Shown piece after piece: positions 27,962 to 35,730 of a DNA stretch of 64,000 nt; within the stretch, counting starts at the first letter, position 1, and the number at the start of each line of letters is the position of its first letter. The notes beneath the pieces were generated by a model, which saw nothing but the letters and a program-made list of their open reading frames with translations, was not told the origin of the DNA and did not search any database. The stretch is taken from assembly GCA_035555795.1 (NCBI GenBank), contig DATMGE010000072.1:127473-191472 (forward strand). Reading direction: 5' to 3'. This DNA is from RCIO01 sp035555795 (GTDB lineage Bacteria > Pseudomonadota > Alphaproteobacteria > Rhizobiales > Rhizobiaceae). The position numbers were made by a program, and so were the translations under genes.

Positions 27962-28423
27962 TCAGATACCTCCCGCCCTGATCGTGGATCGGCGCTCGAT
28001 CACCACTGCGGGCATCGGCAGGTCGGGCAGAAGCGACCAGATGGGAAGATGCCGCGCATCGTAGCGGACGGACACCACGAATTGCGCCGGATCGGTGCTG
28101 CTCGGTGCGGCGGATACGCTGATCTGCGATGGGTTCAGGAAGGCGTAGCCGCCCGCATTGCGACTGACATAGCCTGTGGCGAGGGCGCTGCGTTCAGCGC
28201 TGTCCAGCCCGCCGACGGCTGTACGGGCGGCGTCGGCCGTCAATTGCTGCACGGCATGGGCTGCTCCGAGATAGATGCCGTAGGCGCTCATGCCCGTCAG
28301 CATCAGGATGAAGAGTGGCGAGAGGATCGCAAATTCGACGGCGGACGTGCCGCGGCGATCCTGGGCAAGACGGGTCTGTATCGAAGTCAAGGCACCGCAC
28401 CCCCTGAGGCTGTCGGAAAACAC
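27962..28423 (-). CDS. TadE-like pseudopilin family protein
   Basis: 153 residues (GTG at 28423; a TTG at 28390 is an alternative start). RRGTSAVEFAILSPLFILMLTGMSAYGIYLG near residues 23-53 is the TadE signature: a G-S/T-x-x-V-E-F processing-site-like motif followed by one hydrophobic helix. TadE proteins are pseudopilins matured by a prepilin peptidase and found with TadF/TadG in tight-adherence systems. The gene stops 3 bp before the TadG-like gene, so they are co-transcribed. The promoter should lie in 28424-28550, which contains a perfect inverted repeat. Confidence 0.8.
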   Translation of the reverse strand: MFSDSLRGCGALTSIQTRLAQDRRGTSAVEFAILSPLFILMLTGMSAYGIYLGAAHAVQQLTADAARTAVGGLDSAERSALATGYVSRNAGGYAFLNPSQISVSAAPSSTDPAQFVVSVRYDARHLPIWSLLPDLPMPAVVIERRSTIRAGGI

Positions 28424-28454
28424 ACTTCGAACCGGTTCCGTTGAACTAAACCAT

Positions 28455-28483
28455 AGGTTGTATTAATGGATAGTTTACAACCT
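28455..28483. promoter_or_regulatory. Perfect 8-bp inverted repeat in the tadE / cyclase divergent intergenic region
   Basis: AGGTTGTA (28455-28462) and TACAACCT (28476-28483) are exact complements separated by 13 bases of A/T-rich sequence. The site lies 32 bp upstream of the tadE start and about 70 bp before the cyclase gene. It could be an operator for a dimeric repressor acting on either gene. Confidence 0.45.
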
Positions 28484-28550
28484 TATTGCCGGCTGACAAC
28501 GGCGCGGGCAGCCTGTAGCGTGCCGCCCCGGATAGAAGGGGAGGATGCCG

Positions 28551-29282
28551 ATGTGTGAGGTTTGTGCAGCGAGAATCAGCGGATGGCAGGGGTGGATCGA
28601 CGTGCCGCATCCGGCGCAGACCGGCGGCAGCGGCGAATGGTCGGACCTCGCCCATATCATCACCGAGGAGCTTTCCCGCGCGCCCTCCTTTCCGCAGCCC
28701 CGCATCAGGCGGCTGCTGGAACGGCCGCGCGACACGGCAAATGTGACCTCGGTCGACATGGTGGTTCACCACGGAACCCATGTGGACGCGCCGCGTCACC
28801 TGTTCAACGATGGGCCGTCCTTCGAGGAGATACCGCTGGAGCGGCTCTATGGGCGCGGCGTGGTCTGGCGCATCCACAAGGGCCCGTTCGCGCCGATCAC
28901 CGTGGAAGATATGGAGCGGGCGACGCCGAAGATGCAGCCGGGCGACATCGTGCTGATCGATACCGACTGGGCGCGGCGCATCAACACCGACGAATATGAG
29001 GACCATGCCTTCCTCACCGACGAGGCGGCCGGCTGGCTGGTGCGGCAGGGCGCGAAGCTCGTCGGGGTCGATTTCAGTTCGCCGGACCTGACCGCCCACC
29101 GCCGCCCGCAGGGCTTCAACTGGCCCGTTCACAACATCCTGCTGTCGAACGGAGTGCTGATCGCCGAGCATGTGACGAATTATCAGCATCTCGCCGGAGG
29201 GCCGATCGAGGCGATGTTCCTGGGCATCAAGGTCGTGCAGGGCGACGGCGCGCCCGCCCGCGTCATCGCCCGTCCGCTGTGA
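28551..29282 (+). CDS. Cyclase family protein (PF04199, kynurenine formamidase-like)
   Basis: 243 residues. The start is decided by the Shine-Dalgarno: GGGGAGG ends right at the ATG at 28545 but lies six bases before the ATG at 28551, so the latter is used. The metal-binding motif HGTHVDAPRH is the family hallmark (HxGTHxDxPxH), with a downstream VGVDFSSPD and conserved C-terminal E/H residues. Members hydrolyse N-formylkynurenine, isatin or similar amides. An adjacent tryptophan pathway is absent, so the substrate is unknown. The N-terminal CEVCAAR is unusual for the family: two cysteines in the first five residues. Confidence 0.88.
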   Translation: MCEVCAARISGWQGWIDVPHPAQTGGSGEWSDLAHIITEELSRAPSFPQPRIRRLLERPRDTANVTSVDMVVHHGTHVDAPRHLFNDGPSFEEIPLERLYGRGVVWRIHKGPFAPITVEDMERATPKMQPGDIVLIDTDWARRINTDEYEDHAFLTDEAAGWLVRQGAKLVGVDFSSPDLTAHRRPQGFNWPVHNILLSNGVLIAEHVTNYQHLAGGPIEAMFLGIKVVQGDGAPARVIARPL

Positions 29283-29384
29283 TAGGCGGCGGACGTCGGC
29301 TGCAATTCGCTGCGTCGGCAAAACTCCTGTATCGAACCGCTTGCGGTGATGCGCGCGCGACGGTATAAGCCCGCCGTCTGGTCA

Positions 29385-29461
29385 CGGAGTGTAGCGCAGC
29401 CTGGTAGCGCACATCGTTCGGGACGATGGGGTCGGAGGTTCGAATCCTCTCACTCCGACCA
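29385..29461 (+). tRNA. tRNA-Pro (anticodon CGG)
   Basis: 77 nt with the CCA end encoded. Acceptor CGGAGTG (29385-29391) pairs with CACTCCG (29451-29457). The anticodon stem CATCG/CGATG encloses the loop TTCGGGA, giving anticodon CGG (decodes CCG). The T-arm has GGTTCGAATCC. CCA is at 29459-29461. All helices are intact, so the gene is probably functional. Confidence 0.97.
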
Positions 29462-29513
29462 GAAAAATCACAAGAATCTCATTCCCTGCAAGCCTGTCAG
29501 CTTACGTTCCGAT

Positions 29514-29549
29514 GCGGAGCGCGTGGCGAGCGGCGGCAGCGCGCTCCGC
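29514..29549. terminator. Hairpin downstream of tRNA-Pro
   Basis: GCGGAGCGCG (29514-29523) pairs perfectly with CGCGCTCCGC (29540-29549) around a 16-nt loop, followed by TGTTT. It lies between the tRNA and the convergent small membrane-protein gene, so it could serve both. The T-tract is short and the loop is long. Confidence 0.5.
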
Positions 29550-29557
29550 TGTTTCGG

Positions 29558-29704
29558 TCAATTCTGTTCGACGGACACGCCGTTGCGGTCGAGGCGGATT
29601 TCCACGCCGTCCGGCTTGGATTCCTCGCGCCACACATAGATGCCGAGGCCGATCACGATGACGACCAGCGCGCCGATGAGGAGGTAGAGTTGATTCTGTT
29701 TCAT
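29558..29704 (-). CDS. Small single-pass membrane protein, 48 aa
   Basis: ATG 29704 has an AGAGGAA Shine-Dalgarno a few bases upstream and gives MKQNQLYLLIGALVVIVIGL, a clean transmembrane helix (about residues 6-25) with a basic, short cytoplasmic N-terminus. The C-terminal 20 residues are charged (REESKPDGVEIRLDRNGV). Proteins of this type are conserved but unnamed in rhizobia. An extended frame to 29749 is possible but lacks a ribosome site. No function can be assigned. Confidence 0.7.
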   Translation of the reverse strand: MKQNQLYLLIGALVVIVIGLGIYVWREESKPDGVEIRLDRNGVSVEQN

Positions 29705-29840
29705 GCGGGTTCCTCTCCGTTGATGTCCGTTCAGTAGTCGGGAATGCACGGAAAGAAAATCGGCATCTGCACAACGGTCCGATGCGCGGCTTTACGAATG
29801 ACGGGCGCAAGCCCATTCTGGGCCTGCAAGGGGAAGGATC

Positions 29841-31007
29841 ATGACCGCATGTATCGTGGGCTGGGCCCATTCGCCATTCGGCAGGGCCGATGGACAGACA
29901 TTGGAGGATCAGATCGTCGCGGCGACGACCGAAGCGCTCCATCACGCCGGCATCGGCCCGGATGATGTCGACGAGATCGTGCTGGGCCATTTCAATGCCG
30001 GCTTTTCCGCCCAGGATTTTACCGCAAGCCTCGTGCTGCAGGCGGATGATCACTTTCGCTTCAAGCCTGCCACGCGCGTGGAGAATGCCTGCGCGACAGG
30101 TTCGGCGGCGGTGCGGCAGGGAATCAGGGCGATCGAGGCCAAGGCTGCGCGCATCGTTCTGGTGGTCGGCGCCGAGCAGATGACGACCACGCCGGCTGCC
30201 GAAATCGGCCGCAACCTGCTCAAGGCCTCCTACCTGCCGGAAGATGGCGACACGCCGGCGGGCTTCGCCGGTGTCTTCGGCAAGATCGCGCAGGCCTATT
30301 TCCAGCGCTATGGCGACCAGTCCGACGCGCTGGCGATGATCGCGGCGAAGAACCATCGCAACGGCGTGGACAATCCCTATGCGCAGATGCGCAAGGATCT
30401 CGGCTTCGACTTCTGCCGGCAAGAGAGCGAGAAGAACCCCTTCGTGGCCGGACCCTTGAAGCGCACCGATTGTTCGCTCGTATCCGACGGCGCGGCGGCG
30501 GTGGTGCTGGCGGACATGTCGACCGCGCTTTCCATGCGCCGCGCCGTAGCGTTCCGGGCCAATGCGCATGTGCAGGATTTCCTGCCGATGTCGAAGCGCG
30601 ACATCGTCGCCATGGAAGGCTGCGCGCTTGCGTGGAAACAGGCGCTCGGCGAAGCGCGGCTGGGGCTGGACGACCTGTCGCTGGTGGAGACGCATGGCTG
30701 CTTCACCATCGCGGAACTGATGGAATATGAGGCGATGGGGCTGGCAAAGCCCGGCTGCGGCGCGCGCGTGGTGGCCGAGGGCATTACCGACAAGACGGGA
30801 CGCCTGCCGGTGAACCCGTCCGGCGGGCTCAAGGCCAAGGGGCACCCGATCGGCGCGACCGGCGTTTCCATGCATGCGCTCTGCGCGATGCAGTTGACCG
30901 GCGAAGCCGGCGGCATTCAGGTTCCCGATGCCACGCTGGCCGGCATATTCAACATGGGCGGGGCGGCGGTGGCGAATTACGTCTCCATCCTGGAGCGCAT
31001 CAAGTAG
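29841..31007 (+). CDS. Thiolase family protein (SCP2-thiolase-like acetyl-CoA acetyltransferase)
   Basis: 388 residues. The nucleophilic cysteine is C84 in ENACATGSAA, and the catalytic histidine is H335 in GHPIGATG. The C-terminal CxGGG block of classical thiolases is replaced by NMGGAAVANY, with no cysteine. Instead an HGCF motif (H285-F288) matches the HDCF motif where SCP2-type thiolases carry their second catalytic cysteine (C287). It should therefore cleave or form 3-ketoacyl-CoA; the chain type is unknown. No DUF35/OB-fold partner or acyl-CoA gene is adjacent; asparaginase follows after 29 bp. Confidence 0.85.
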   Translation: MTACIVGWAHSPFGRADGQTLEDQIVAATTEALHHAGIGPDDVDEIVLGHFNAGFSAQDFTASLVLQADDHFRFKPATRVENACATGSAAVRQGIRAIEAKAARIVLVVGAEQMTTTPAAEIGRNLLKASYLPEDGDTPAGFAGVFGKIAQAYFQRYGDQSDALAMIAAKNHRNGVDNPYAQMRKDLGFDFCRQESEKNPFVAGPLKRTDCSLVSDGAAAVVLADMSTALSMRRAVAFRANAHVQDFLPMSKRDIVAMEGCALAWKQALGEARLGLDDLSLVETHGCFTIAELMEYEAMGLAKPGCGARVVAEGITDKTGRLPVNPSGGLKAKGHPIGATGVSMHALCAMQLTGEAGGIQVPDATLAGIFNMGGAAVANYVSILERIK

Positions 31008-31036
31008 GCGCGTTGCGCGGCATATATGGGGGCGGA

Positions 31037-32047
31037 ATGGCAAATCCGGTGGTGGTCGAGGTGTTGCGCGGCGCGGTGGTGGAAAGCCGCCATCGTGGCG
31101 CGGCGGTGGTCTGCGATGCCGCGGGGAGCGTGGTGCTGGCCTTCGGCGAGGTGGAGCGACCCGTCTTCCCGCGCTCGGCGGTGAAGGCGATGCAGGCGCT
31201 GCCGCTGGTGGAATCCGGGGCCGCCGATGGTTATGCGCTGACAGTGCAGGAACTCGCGCTCGCCTGTGCGTCCCATTCCGGCGAGGTGCGTCATGCCGAA
31301 ACGGCTGCCGGCATGCTGAGGAAGGCCGGCCTGTCGCCGGAGGCGCTGGAATGCGGCGCGCATTGGCCGACCAGCCACAGGGCCACGATCGCGCTGGCGC
31401 GCGAGGGCGAGCAGCCGTCGGGCCTTCACAATAATTGTTCCGGCAAGCATTCCGGCTTCCTGTGCGTCTGTTGCCATGAGGGGATCGACCATCATGGCTA
31501 TGTCGGACGCGCCCATCCGCTTCAGGAAATGGTGCGCGAGACGATAGCGCAGGTGACGGGCGCGGCGCATATGTCCGAATTGTGCGGCACGGACGGCTGC
31601 TCCATCCCGACCTACGCGGTGCCGCTGCGCAATCTCGCGCAGGGCTTTGCACGCATGGCCACGGGGCAGGGGCTTTCGTCCGCCCGCGCCGCCGCGGCGC
31701 GCCGACTGATGGCCGCCTGCATGGCGGAGCCATGGTTCGTGGCGGGCACCAACCGGCACGATACGAAGATGATGGCGGCCGGACGGGGACGAGTCTTCAC
31801 CAAGACCGGCGCGGAGGGCGTATTCTGCGCGGCGCTGCCCGGACAGGGGCTCGGCATTGCGCTGAAATGCGACGACGGGACCGCAAGGGCGGCCGAGGTG
31901 ATGATCGCCGCGGTCATCGAGCGCCTGCTGGGGCAACAGGACGAGGTCGATCCGCGCCCGTTCCACGATCTCGCGCGGCCGCAGATGAAAAACTGGAACG
32001 GCATCGCCTTCGGCGGCATGCGTCCCGTGGGGCCGCTCATCGCGTGA
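31037..32047 (+). CDS. L-asparaginase II family protein (PF06089)
   Basis: 336 residues from ATG 31037, preceded by GGGGGCGGA; the frame is open to 31013. It shows PRSAVKAMQALPLVESG (bearing the S-x-x-K nucleophile and base of this serine-lyase/beta-lactamase-like family), LACASHSGE and LHNNCSGKHSGFL, and a cysteine-rich CVCCHEG. This matches the AnsA/ReAV type of Rhizobium etli, which is unrelated to E. coli asparaginases and hydrolyses asparagine to aspartate and ammonia using zinc. Cytoplasmic; no signal peptide. A 196 bp gap to the Gre-like gene shows nothing convincing. Confidence 0.88.
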   Translation: MANPVVVEVLRGAVVESRHRGAAVVCDAAGSVVLAFGEVERPVFPRSAVKAMQALPLVESGAADGYALTVQELALACASHSGEVRHAETAAGMLRKAGLSPEALECGAHWPTSHRATIALAREGEQPSGLHNNCSGKHSGFLCVCCHEGIDHHGYVGRAHPLQEMVRETIAQVTGAAHMSELCGTDGCSIPTYAVPLRNLAQGFARMATGQGLSSARAAAARRLMAACMAEPWFVAGTNRHDTKMMAAGRGRVFTKTGAEGVFCAALPGQGLGIALKCDDGTARAAEVMIAAVIERLLGQQDEVDPRPFHDLARPQMKNWNGIAFGGMRPVGPLIA

Positions 32048-32243
32048 CGGCAGGCTGTCCTGAAAGGGAACAGGTTTTGTCGCAGCCGGGGAAGCCGGGA
32101 CAGCGGCAGGCCGTGGCGGCGACCAGGGCGTGCATCTGTCCAGCGCTGGCACATCCGGCTGCGACATGACCACAACTCAGCAAGCTGCGTGCCAGACGGC
32201 GAAGGCGCTTGCCGCGACCGCCGAGAATGCCTAATTTTCGGTT

Positions 32244-32723
32244 ATGAGCAGGGCGTTTACCAGCGAAGAGAACAATGAGGCCATTGCCGACATCGGCGAA
32301 AGGCCGGTCAGCGAGCATCGCAATCTGGTCACCGGCGAGGGACTGGCTCATATCGACGCCGAGGTTGCGCGGCTGCGCAGGGAACTGGCGAAGGCGGAGG
32401 CCGATGCCGACCGCGAAAGGATCGCACTCGCTTCACGCGACCTGCGCTACTGGAACGCGCGGCGAGAGACGGCGGAGCTTTCCGAACCCGAGAAGGACAG
32501 CGACGTCGTCCGCTTCGGCATGACGGTCCGCCTCGTGGAGGAGGACGGAGCCGAGAAGAGTTGGACGATCGTCGGCGAGGACGAGGCCGATCCGGCGAAA
32601 GGCTCGATCAGCCACGTCTCGCCGATGGCGCAGGCGCTGTTCGGCAAGCAGGCCGGTGATGTCGTGACGGTGAGCGGGCGGGAATGGGAGATTGTTTCGA
32701 TGAGTATTCCTGCGGTTGGATAG
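32244..32723 (+). CDS. GreA/GreB-type transcription elongation factor family protein
   Basis: 159 residues. Residues 30-80 form a predicted coiled coil starting TGEGLAHIDAEVARLRREL, and residues 85-155 fit the GreA/B C-terminal domain: RFGMTVRLVEED, IVGEDEADPAKGSISHVSPMAQALFGKQAGD. Gre factors enter the RNA polymerase secondary channel and stimulate transcript cleavage in backtracked complexes. The tip of the coiled coil (ADADRERIALASRDLRYW) does not show the usual paired acidic D/E residues clearly, so cleavage activity is uncertain; it could instead be a Rnk- or Gfh-like modulator. Confidence 0.82.
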   Translation: MSRAFTSEENNEAIADIGERPVSEHRNLVTGEGLAHIDAEVARLRRELAKAEADADRERIALASRDLRYWNARRETAELSEPEKDSDVVRFGMTVRLVEEDGAEKSWTIVGEDEADPAKGSISHVSPMAQALFGKQAGDVVTVSGREWEIVSMSIPAVG

Positions 32724-32750
32724 CAGCGTCGAGTTGGAACACTTTCACCG

Positions 32751-32893
32751 TTTGCGCCGCCCCTCATCGCCCTGCCGGCCCTTCTCCCCGTGAATGGGGA
32801 CAAGAACGCTTTCGGCCTACTTTGTATTTCTTCTGCGACGTCGGCGGTTGGTGAAAGTGGCGGCACCCGGATGAGGGACGGCATGAACAACTG
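32751..32893. repeat. RIME-like palindromic intergenic repeat (degenerate copy)
   Basis: Contains CGCCGCCCCTCATC, the partial palindrome CTTCTCCCCGTGAATGGGGA and, in inverted order at the far end, GGATGAGGG. The same words occur at 43905-44082. The layout matches Rhizobium-specific intergenic mosaic elements, short palindromes in noncoding DNA. This copy has mismatches in the central stem, so it looks older. Confidence 0.7.
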
Positions 32894-32913
32894 AAATTGA
32901 GACGCGGCGCGCT

Positions 32914-33306
32914 CTATTCCTCGTTCTCGACAGGAATTGCGTGATCGCGGAAGAAGGCGGCTGCACCTTCTTCATCTATTTCGCCAGCAGCAATGAGCGT
33001 GACGAACTGGATGATGTCTTCGTCGCTCGCTTCCACGCTCAGGCCGTTGAAATAGAGGAAGAGGTCAGCTGCCGCGAATGCGGTTCGCTTGTTGCCGTCC
33101 ACGAAGGGATGGTTCTTGGCGATGCCATAGAGATAGGCGGCTGCGAGTTCTGCCAGGTCGGGAGTTCCATACGCTTCCTTTTGCAAAGGGCGTGCGAGGG
33201 CCGACTCCAGCATCCCCTCGTCACGGATGCCAGCAGCGCCTCCGTGAAGGCGCAACTGCTCCGCATGGAGTGCCTCGACGAAATCGCGGGAGTGAAAATC
33301 GATCAC
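32914..33306 (-). CDS. doc: Death-on-curing (Doc/Fic fold) toxin
   Basis: 130 residues, GTG start overlapping the antitoxin stop by 4 bp. The Fic-type catalytic loop is H66-PFVDGNKR-74, the Doc form in which the kinase-like domain phosphorylates elongation factor Tu and blocks translation; the invariant H66, D70, N72, K73 and R74 are all present, so it should be active. EEGMLESAL/LAAAYLYGIAKNHPF are other Doc features. Doc is usually neutralised by Phd; here the partner is an AbrB/MazE-fold protein. Cytoplasmic. Confidence 0.92.
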   Translation of the reverse strand: MIDFHSRDFVEALHAEQLRLHGGAAGIRDEGMLESALARPLQKEAYGTPDLAELAAAYLYGIAKNHPFVDGNKRTAFAAADLFLYFNGLSVEASDEDIIQFVTLIAAGEIDEEGAAAFFRDHAIPVENEE

Positions 33307-33533
33307 TTGGCGAGTTCGCGATAGGCTTTTTCGTATTTCTTCATACGCTCGCGGGCGATCTTCATCTTGCGCTCGAATTCCTCGGCATCGTCCGCGGACC
33401 TGCGCAAGCGCAGTTCCTGATCGCCCTCGATCAGAACGATGTTGTCGCCTGCACGTAGGTTAAGCCGCTCCAGCACGTCCTTGGGGATGATAACCCCTTC
33501 GGAATTGCCGATCTTGCGAATGACGGTGTTCAT
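33303..33533 (-). CDS. AbrB/MazE-type antitoxin of the Doc module
   Basis: 76 residues. The first 45 (MNTVIRKIGNSEGVIIPKDVLERLNL...GDNIVLIEGDQELRLR) form a SpoVT/AbrB swapped-hairpin DNA-binding domain. The charged helical tail (EEFERKMKIARERMKKYEKAYRELAK) should bind and inhibit the toxin. The gene precedes doc with a 4 bp overlap, the usual antitoxin-first order, and lies behind a promoter built from two operator repeats, so autorepression is expected. Confidence 0.9.
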   Translation of the reverse strand: MNTVIRKIGNSEGVIIPKDVLERLNLRAGDNIVLIEGDQELRLRRSADDAEEFERKMKIARERMKKYEKAYRELAK

Positions 33534-33545
33534 GGCTGATCATCC

Positions 33546-33600
33546 TGTTGCAACTAGGATTATAACAACGCATCCGCGATGTTGCAACAGAGATTATAAC
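33546..33600 (-). promoter_or_regulatory. Antitoxin-toxin promoter with duplicated operator
   Basis: On the minus strand the 21-bp unit GTTATAATC-NNN-GTTGCAACA occurs twice, at 33580-33600 and 33546-33566, as direct repeats 34 bp apart. The TTGCAA of the upstream unit (33582-33587) and the TATAAT of the downstream unit (33559-33564) are exactly 17 bp apart, forming a near-perfect sigma-70 promoter. GTTGCAAC is itself a palindrome. The start of the antitoxin gene is 26 bp beyond the -10. Confidence 0.8.
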
Positions 33601-33603
33601 GAC

Positions 33604-35730
33604 TCAGGCCAGAAGGCGGTCGACCAGGCGTTCGGCGGCGTTGGGGATCACGGTTCCAGGCGGGAAGATTTCCGCTGCACCTGCCTTGCGGACGGCATCG
33701 AAATCGTCTGGCGGGATCACGCCGCCGGCGACGATGATGATGTCGTCGCGACCGAGCTTGCCGAGGGCGGATTTGAGCTCCGGGATCAGCGTCAGATGGC
33801 CGGCCGCCAGCGAGGAGGCGCCGACGATGTTGACGTCCTGCTCCACGGCGAGCTTGGCGATTTCCTCCGGCGTCTGAAACATGGCGCCGACGGTCACGTC
33901 GAAGCCGAGGTCGGCGAAGGCGGTGGCGATCACCTTCTGGCCGCGATCATGTCCGTCTTGCCCCATCTTGGCGACGAGGATGCGCGGCTTCGCGCCGGCC
34001 TTCTTCTCGTAGCGGGCGAGTTTTTCCTGCACGCGGTCGACCACGGGGTTCTCGCCAAGTTCCTTGCGATAGACGCCGGAAATCGTCTGCACCTGGGCCA
34101 CGTGACGGCCGAACACCTTTTCCAGCGCGAGCGAGATTTCGCCCACGGTCGCATTGGCGCGGGCGGCCTTGACGGCGAAGTCGAGCAGATTGCCGCCGCC
34201 CGCGGCAGCCTCGGTCAGCGCGGAGAGCGCGCTTTCCACCGCCGCCACGTCGCGCGTGCCCTTGAGCTGCTGCAGCTTGGCCAACTGGCGTGCGCGCACC
34301 TCGGCATTGTCGATCTTGAGCACATCGACGTCGATGTCCTTTTCCGGCGCATGGACATTGATGCCGATCAGCAATTGCTCGCCGGAATCGATGCGCGCCT
34401 GCGTGCGCGCCGCCGCTTCCTCGATGCGCAGCTTGGGGATGCCCTTCTCGGTGGCTGCCGCCATGCCGCCGAGCTGCTCGACCTCCTCGATATGGCTGAG
34501 CGCGCGGATGGCGAGCTTCTGCGTCAGGGTCTCGACATAGGCGGAGCCGCCCCACGGATCGATGATGCGCGTGGTGCCGGATTCGCGCTGGAGCAGGATC
34601 TGCGTGTTGCGGGCGATGCGGGCCGAATGGTCGGTCGGCAGCGCCAGCGCCTCGTCGAAAGAGTTGGTGTGCAGCGACTGCGTGTGGCCCTGCGTGGCAG
34701 CCATGGCTTCCACCATCGTGCGGGCGATGTTGTTGTAGGGGTCCTGCGCCGTCAGCGACCAGCCGGATGTCTGGCAATGGGTGCGCAGCGACAGCGAGCG
34801 CGCATTCTTCGGCTCGAAATTCTTCTTCACCAGGGCAGCCCAGATGAGCCGCGCGGCGCGCATCTTGGCGACTTCCATGAAGAAGTTCATGCCGATCGCC
34901 CAGAAGAAGGACAGGCGCGGCGCGAAGCGGTCCACATCCAGCCCGCCCTTCACGCCGGCGCGGATATATTCGATGCCGTCGGCGATGGTGTAGGCGAGCT
35001 CGAGGTCCGCCGTCGCGCCGGCTTCCTGCATGTGGTAGCCGGAAATCGAGATCGAATTGAACTTCGGCATATGCTCGGACGTGTAGGCGAAGATATCCGA
35101 GATGATCCGCATCGAGGGTTTCGGCGGATAGATATAGGTGTTGCGGACCATGAACTCCTTGAGGATGTCGTTCTGGATGGTCCCCGAAAGGTCCTTCTGC
35201 GCGACGCCCTGCTCCTCGGCCGCCACGATGTAGAGCGCCATGATCGGCAGAACGGCGCCGTTCATGGTCATCGACACGCTCATCTGGTCGAGCGGGATGC
35301 CGTCGAAGAGCTGGCGCATGTCGAGGATGGAATCGATCGCGACGCCGGCCATGCCGACATCGCCGGCGACGCGCGGATGGTCGCTGTCATAGCCGCGATG
35401 GGTGGCGAGGTCGAAGGCAACCGACAGGCCCTTCTGGCCGGAGGCGAGATTGCGCCGGTAGAAGGCGTTGGATTCCTCCGCCGTGGAGAAGCCCGCATAT
35501 TGGCGGATCGTCCAGGGCTGCTGGACATACATGGTCGGGTAGGGACCGCGCAGATAGGGCGCGATGCCGGGCCATGTGTCGAGGAAGGTTCGTCCCTTGA
35601 GCGCCTCCTCGCCATAGAAGCGCTTGACCGGGATGCCTTCCGGCGTGGTCCATTCATCCGACCGGCCGGCATTGCTGCGCGACTCGGCGCGCGGCGGCGT
35701 CCAGTCGAGACGCGTGAAGTCTGGGATCAT
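33604..35730 (-). CDS. scpA: Methylmalonyl-CoA mutase, large (catalytic, B12-binding) subunit
   Basis: 708 residues from ATG 35730. The frame stays open for another 1.2 kb upstream, but that overlaps the small-subunit gene and is not coding. The N-terminal TIM barrel shows PYPTMYVQQPWTIRQYAGFSTAEESNAFYRRNL and the C-terminal cobalamin-binding domain has D592-GHDRG-597, with H594 as the lower axial ligand. It isomerises methylmalonyl-CoA to succinyl-CoA in propionate use. It overlaps the small-subunit gene by 4 bp (ATGA). No meaB or epimerase is next to it here. Confidence 0.96.
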   Translation of the reverse strand: MIPDFTRLDWTPPRAESRSNAGRSDEWTTPEGIPVKRFYGEEALKGRTFLDTWPGIAPYLRGPYPTMYVQQPWTIRQYAGFSTAEESNAFYRRNLASGQKGLSVAFDLATHRGYDSDHPRVAGDVGMAGVAIDSILDMRQLFDGIPLDQMSVSMTMNGAVLPIMALYIVAAEEQGVAQKDLSGTIQNDILKEFMVRNTYIYPPKPSMRIISDIFAYTSEHMPKFNSISISGYHMQEAGATADLELAYTIADGIEYIRAGVKGGLDVDRFAPRLSFFWAIGMNFFMEVAKMRAARLIWAALVKKNFEPKNARSLSLRTHCQTSGWSLTAQDPYNNIARTMVEAMAATQGHTQSLHTNSFDEALALPTDHSARIARNTQILLQRESGTTRIIDPWGGSAYVETLTQKLAIRALSHIEEVEQLGGMAAATEKGIPKLRIEEAAARTQARIDSGEQLLIGINVHAPEKDIDVDVLKIDNAEVRARQLAKLQQLKGTRDVAAVESALSALTEAAAGGGNLLDFAVKAARANATVGEISLALEKVFGRHVAQVQTISGVYRKELGENPVVDRVQEKLARYEKKAGAKPRILVAKMGQDGHDRGQKVIATAFADLGFDVTVGAMFQTPEEIAKLAVEQDVNIVGASSLAAGHLTLIPELKSALGKLGRDDIIIVAGGVIPPDDFDAVRKAGAAEIFPPGTVIPNAAERLVDRLLA

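Noticed and set aside
32037..32351. A 104-codon minus-strand frame across the asparaginase/Gre gap
   Set aside because: Overlaps the Gre-like gene start and has a cysteine-rich but pattern-free sequence and no ribosome site.
33546..33600. Insertion-sequence terminal repeats
   Set aside because: The repeats are direct, lie in a promoter, and no transposase gene is nearby.
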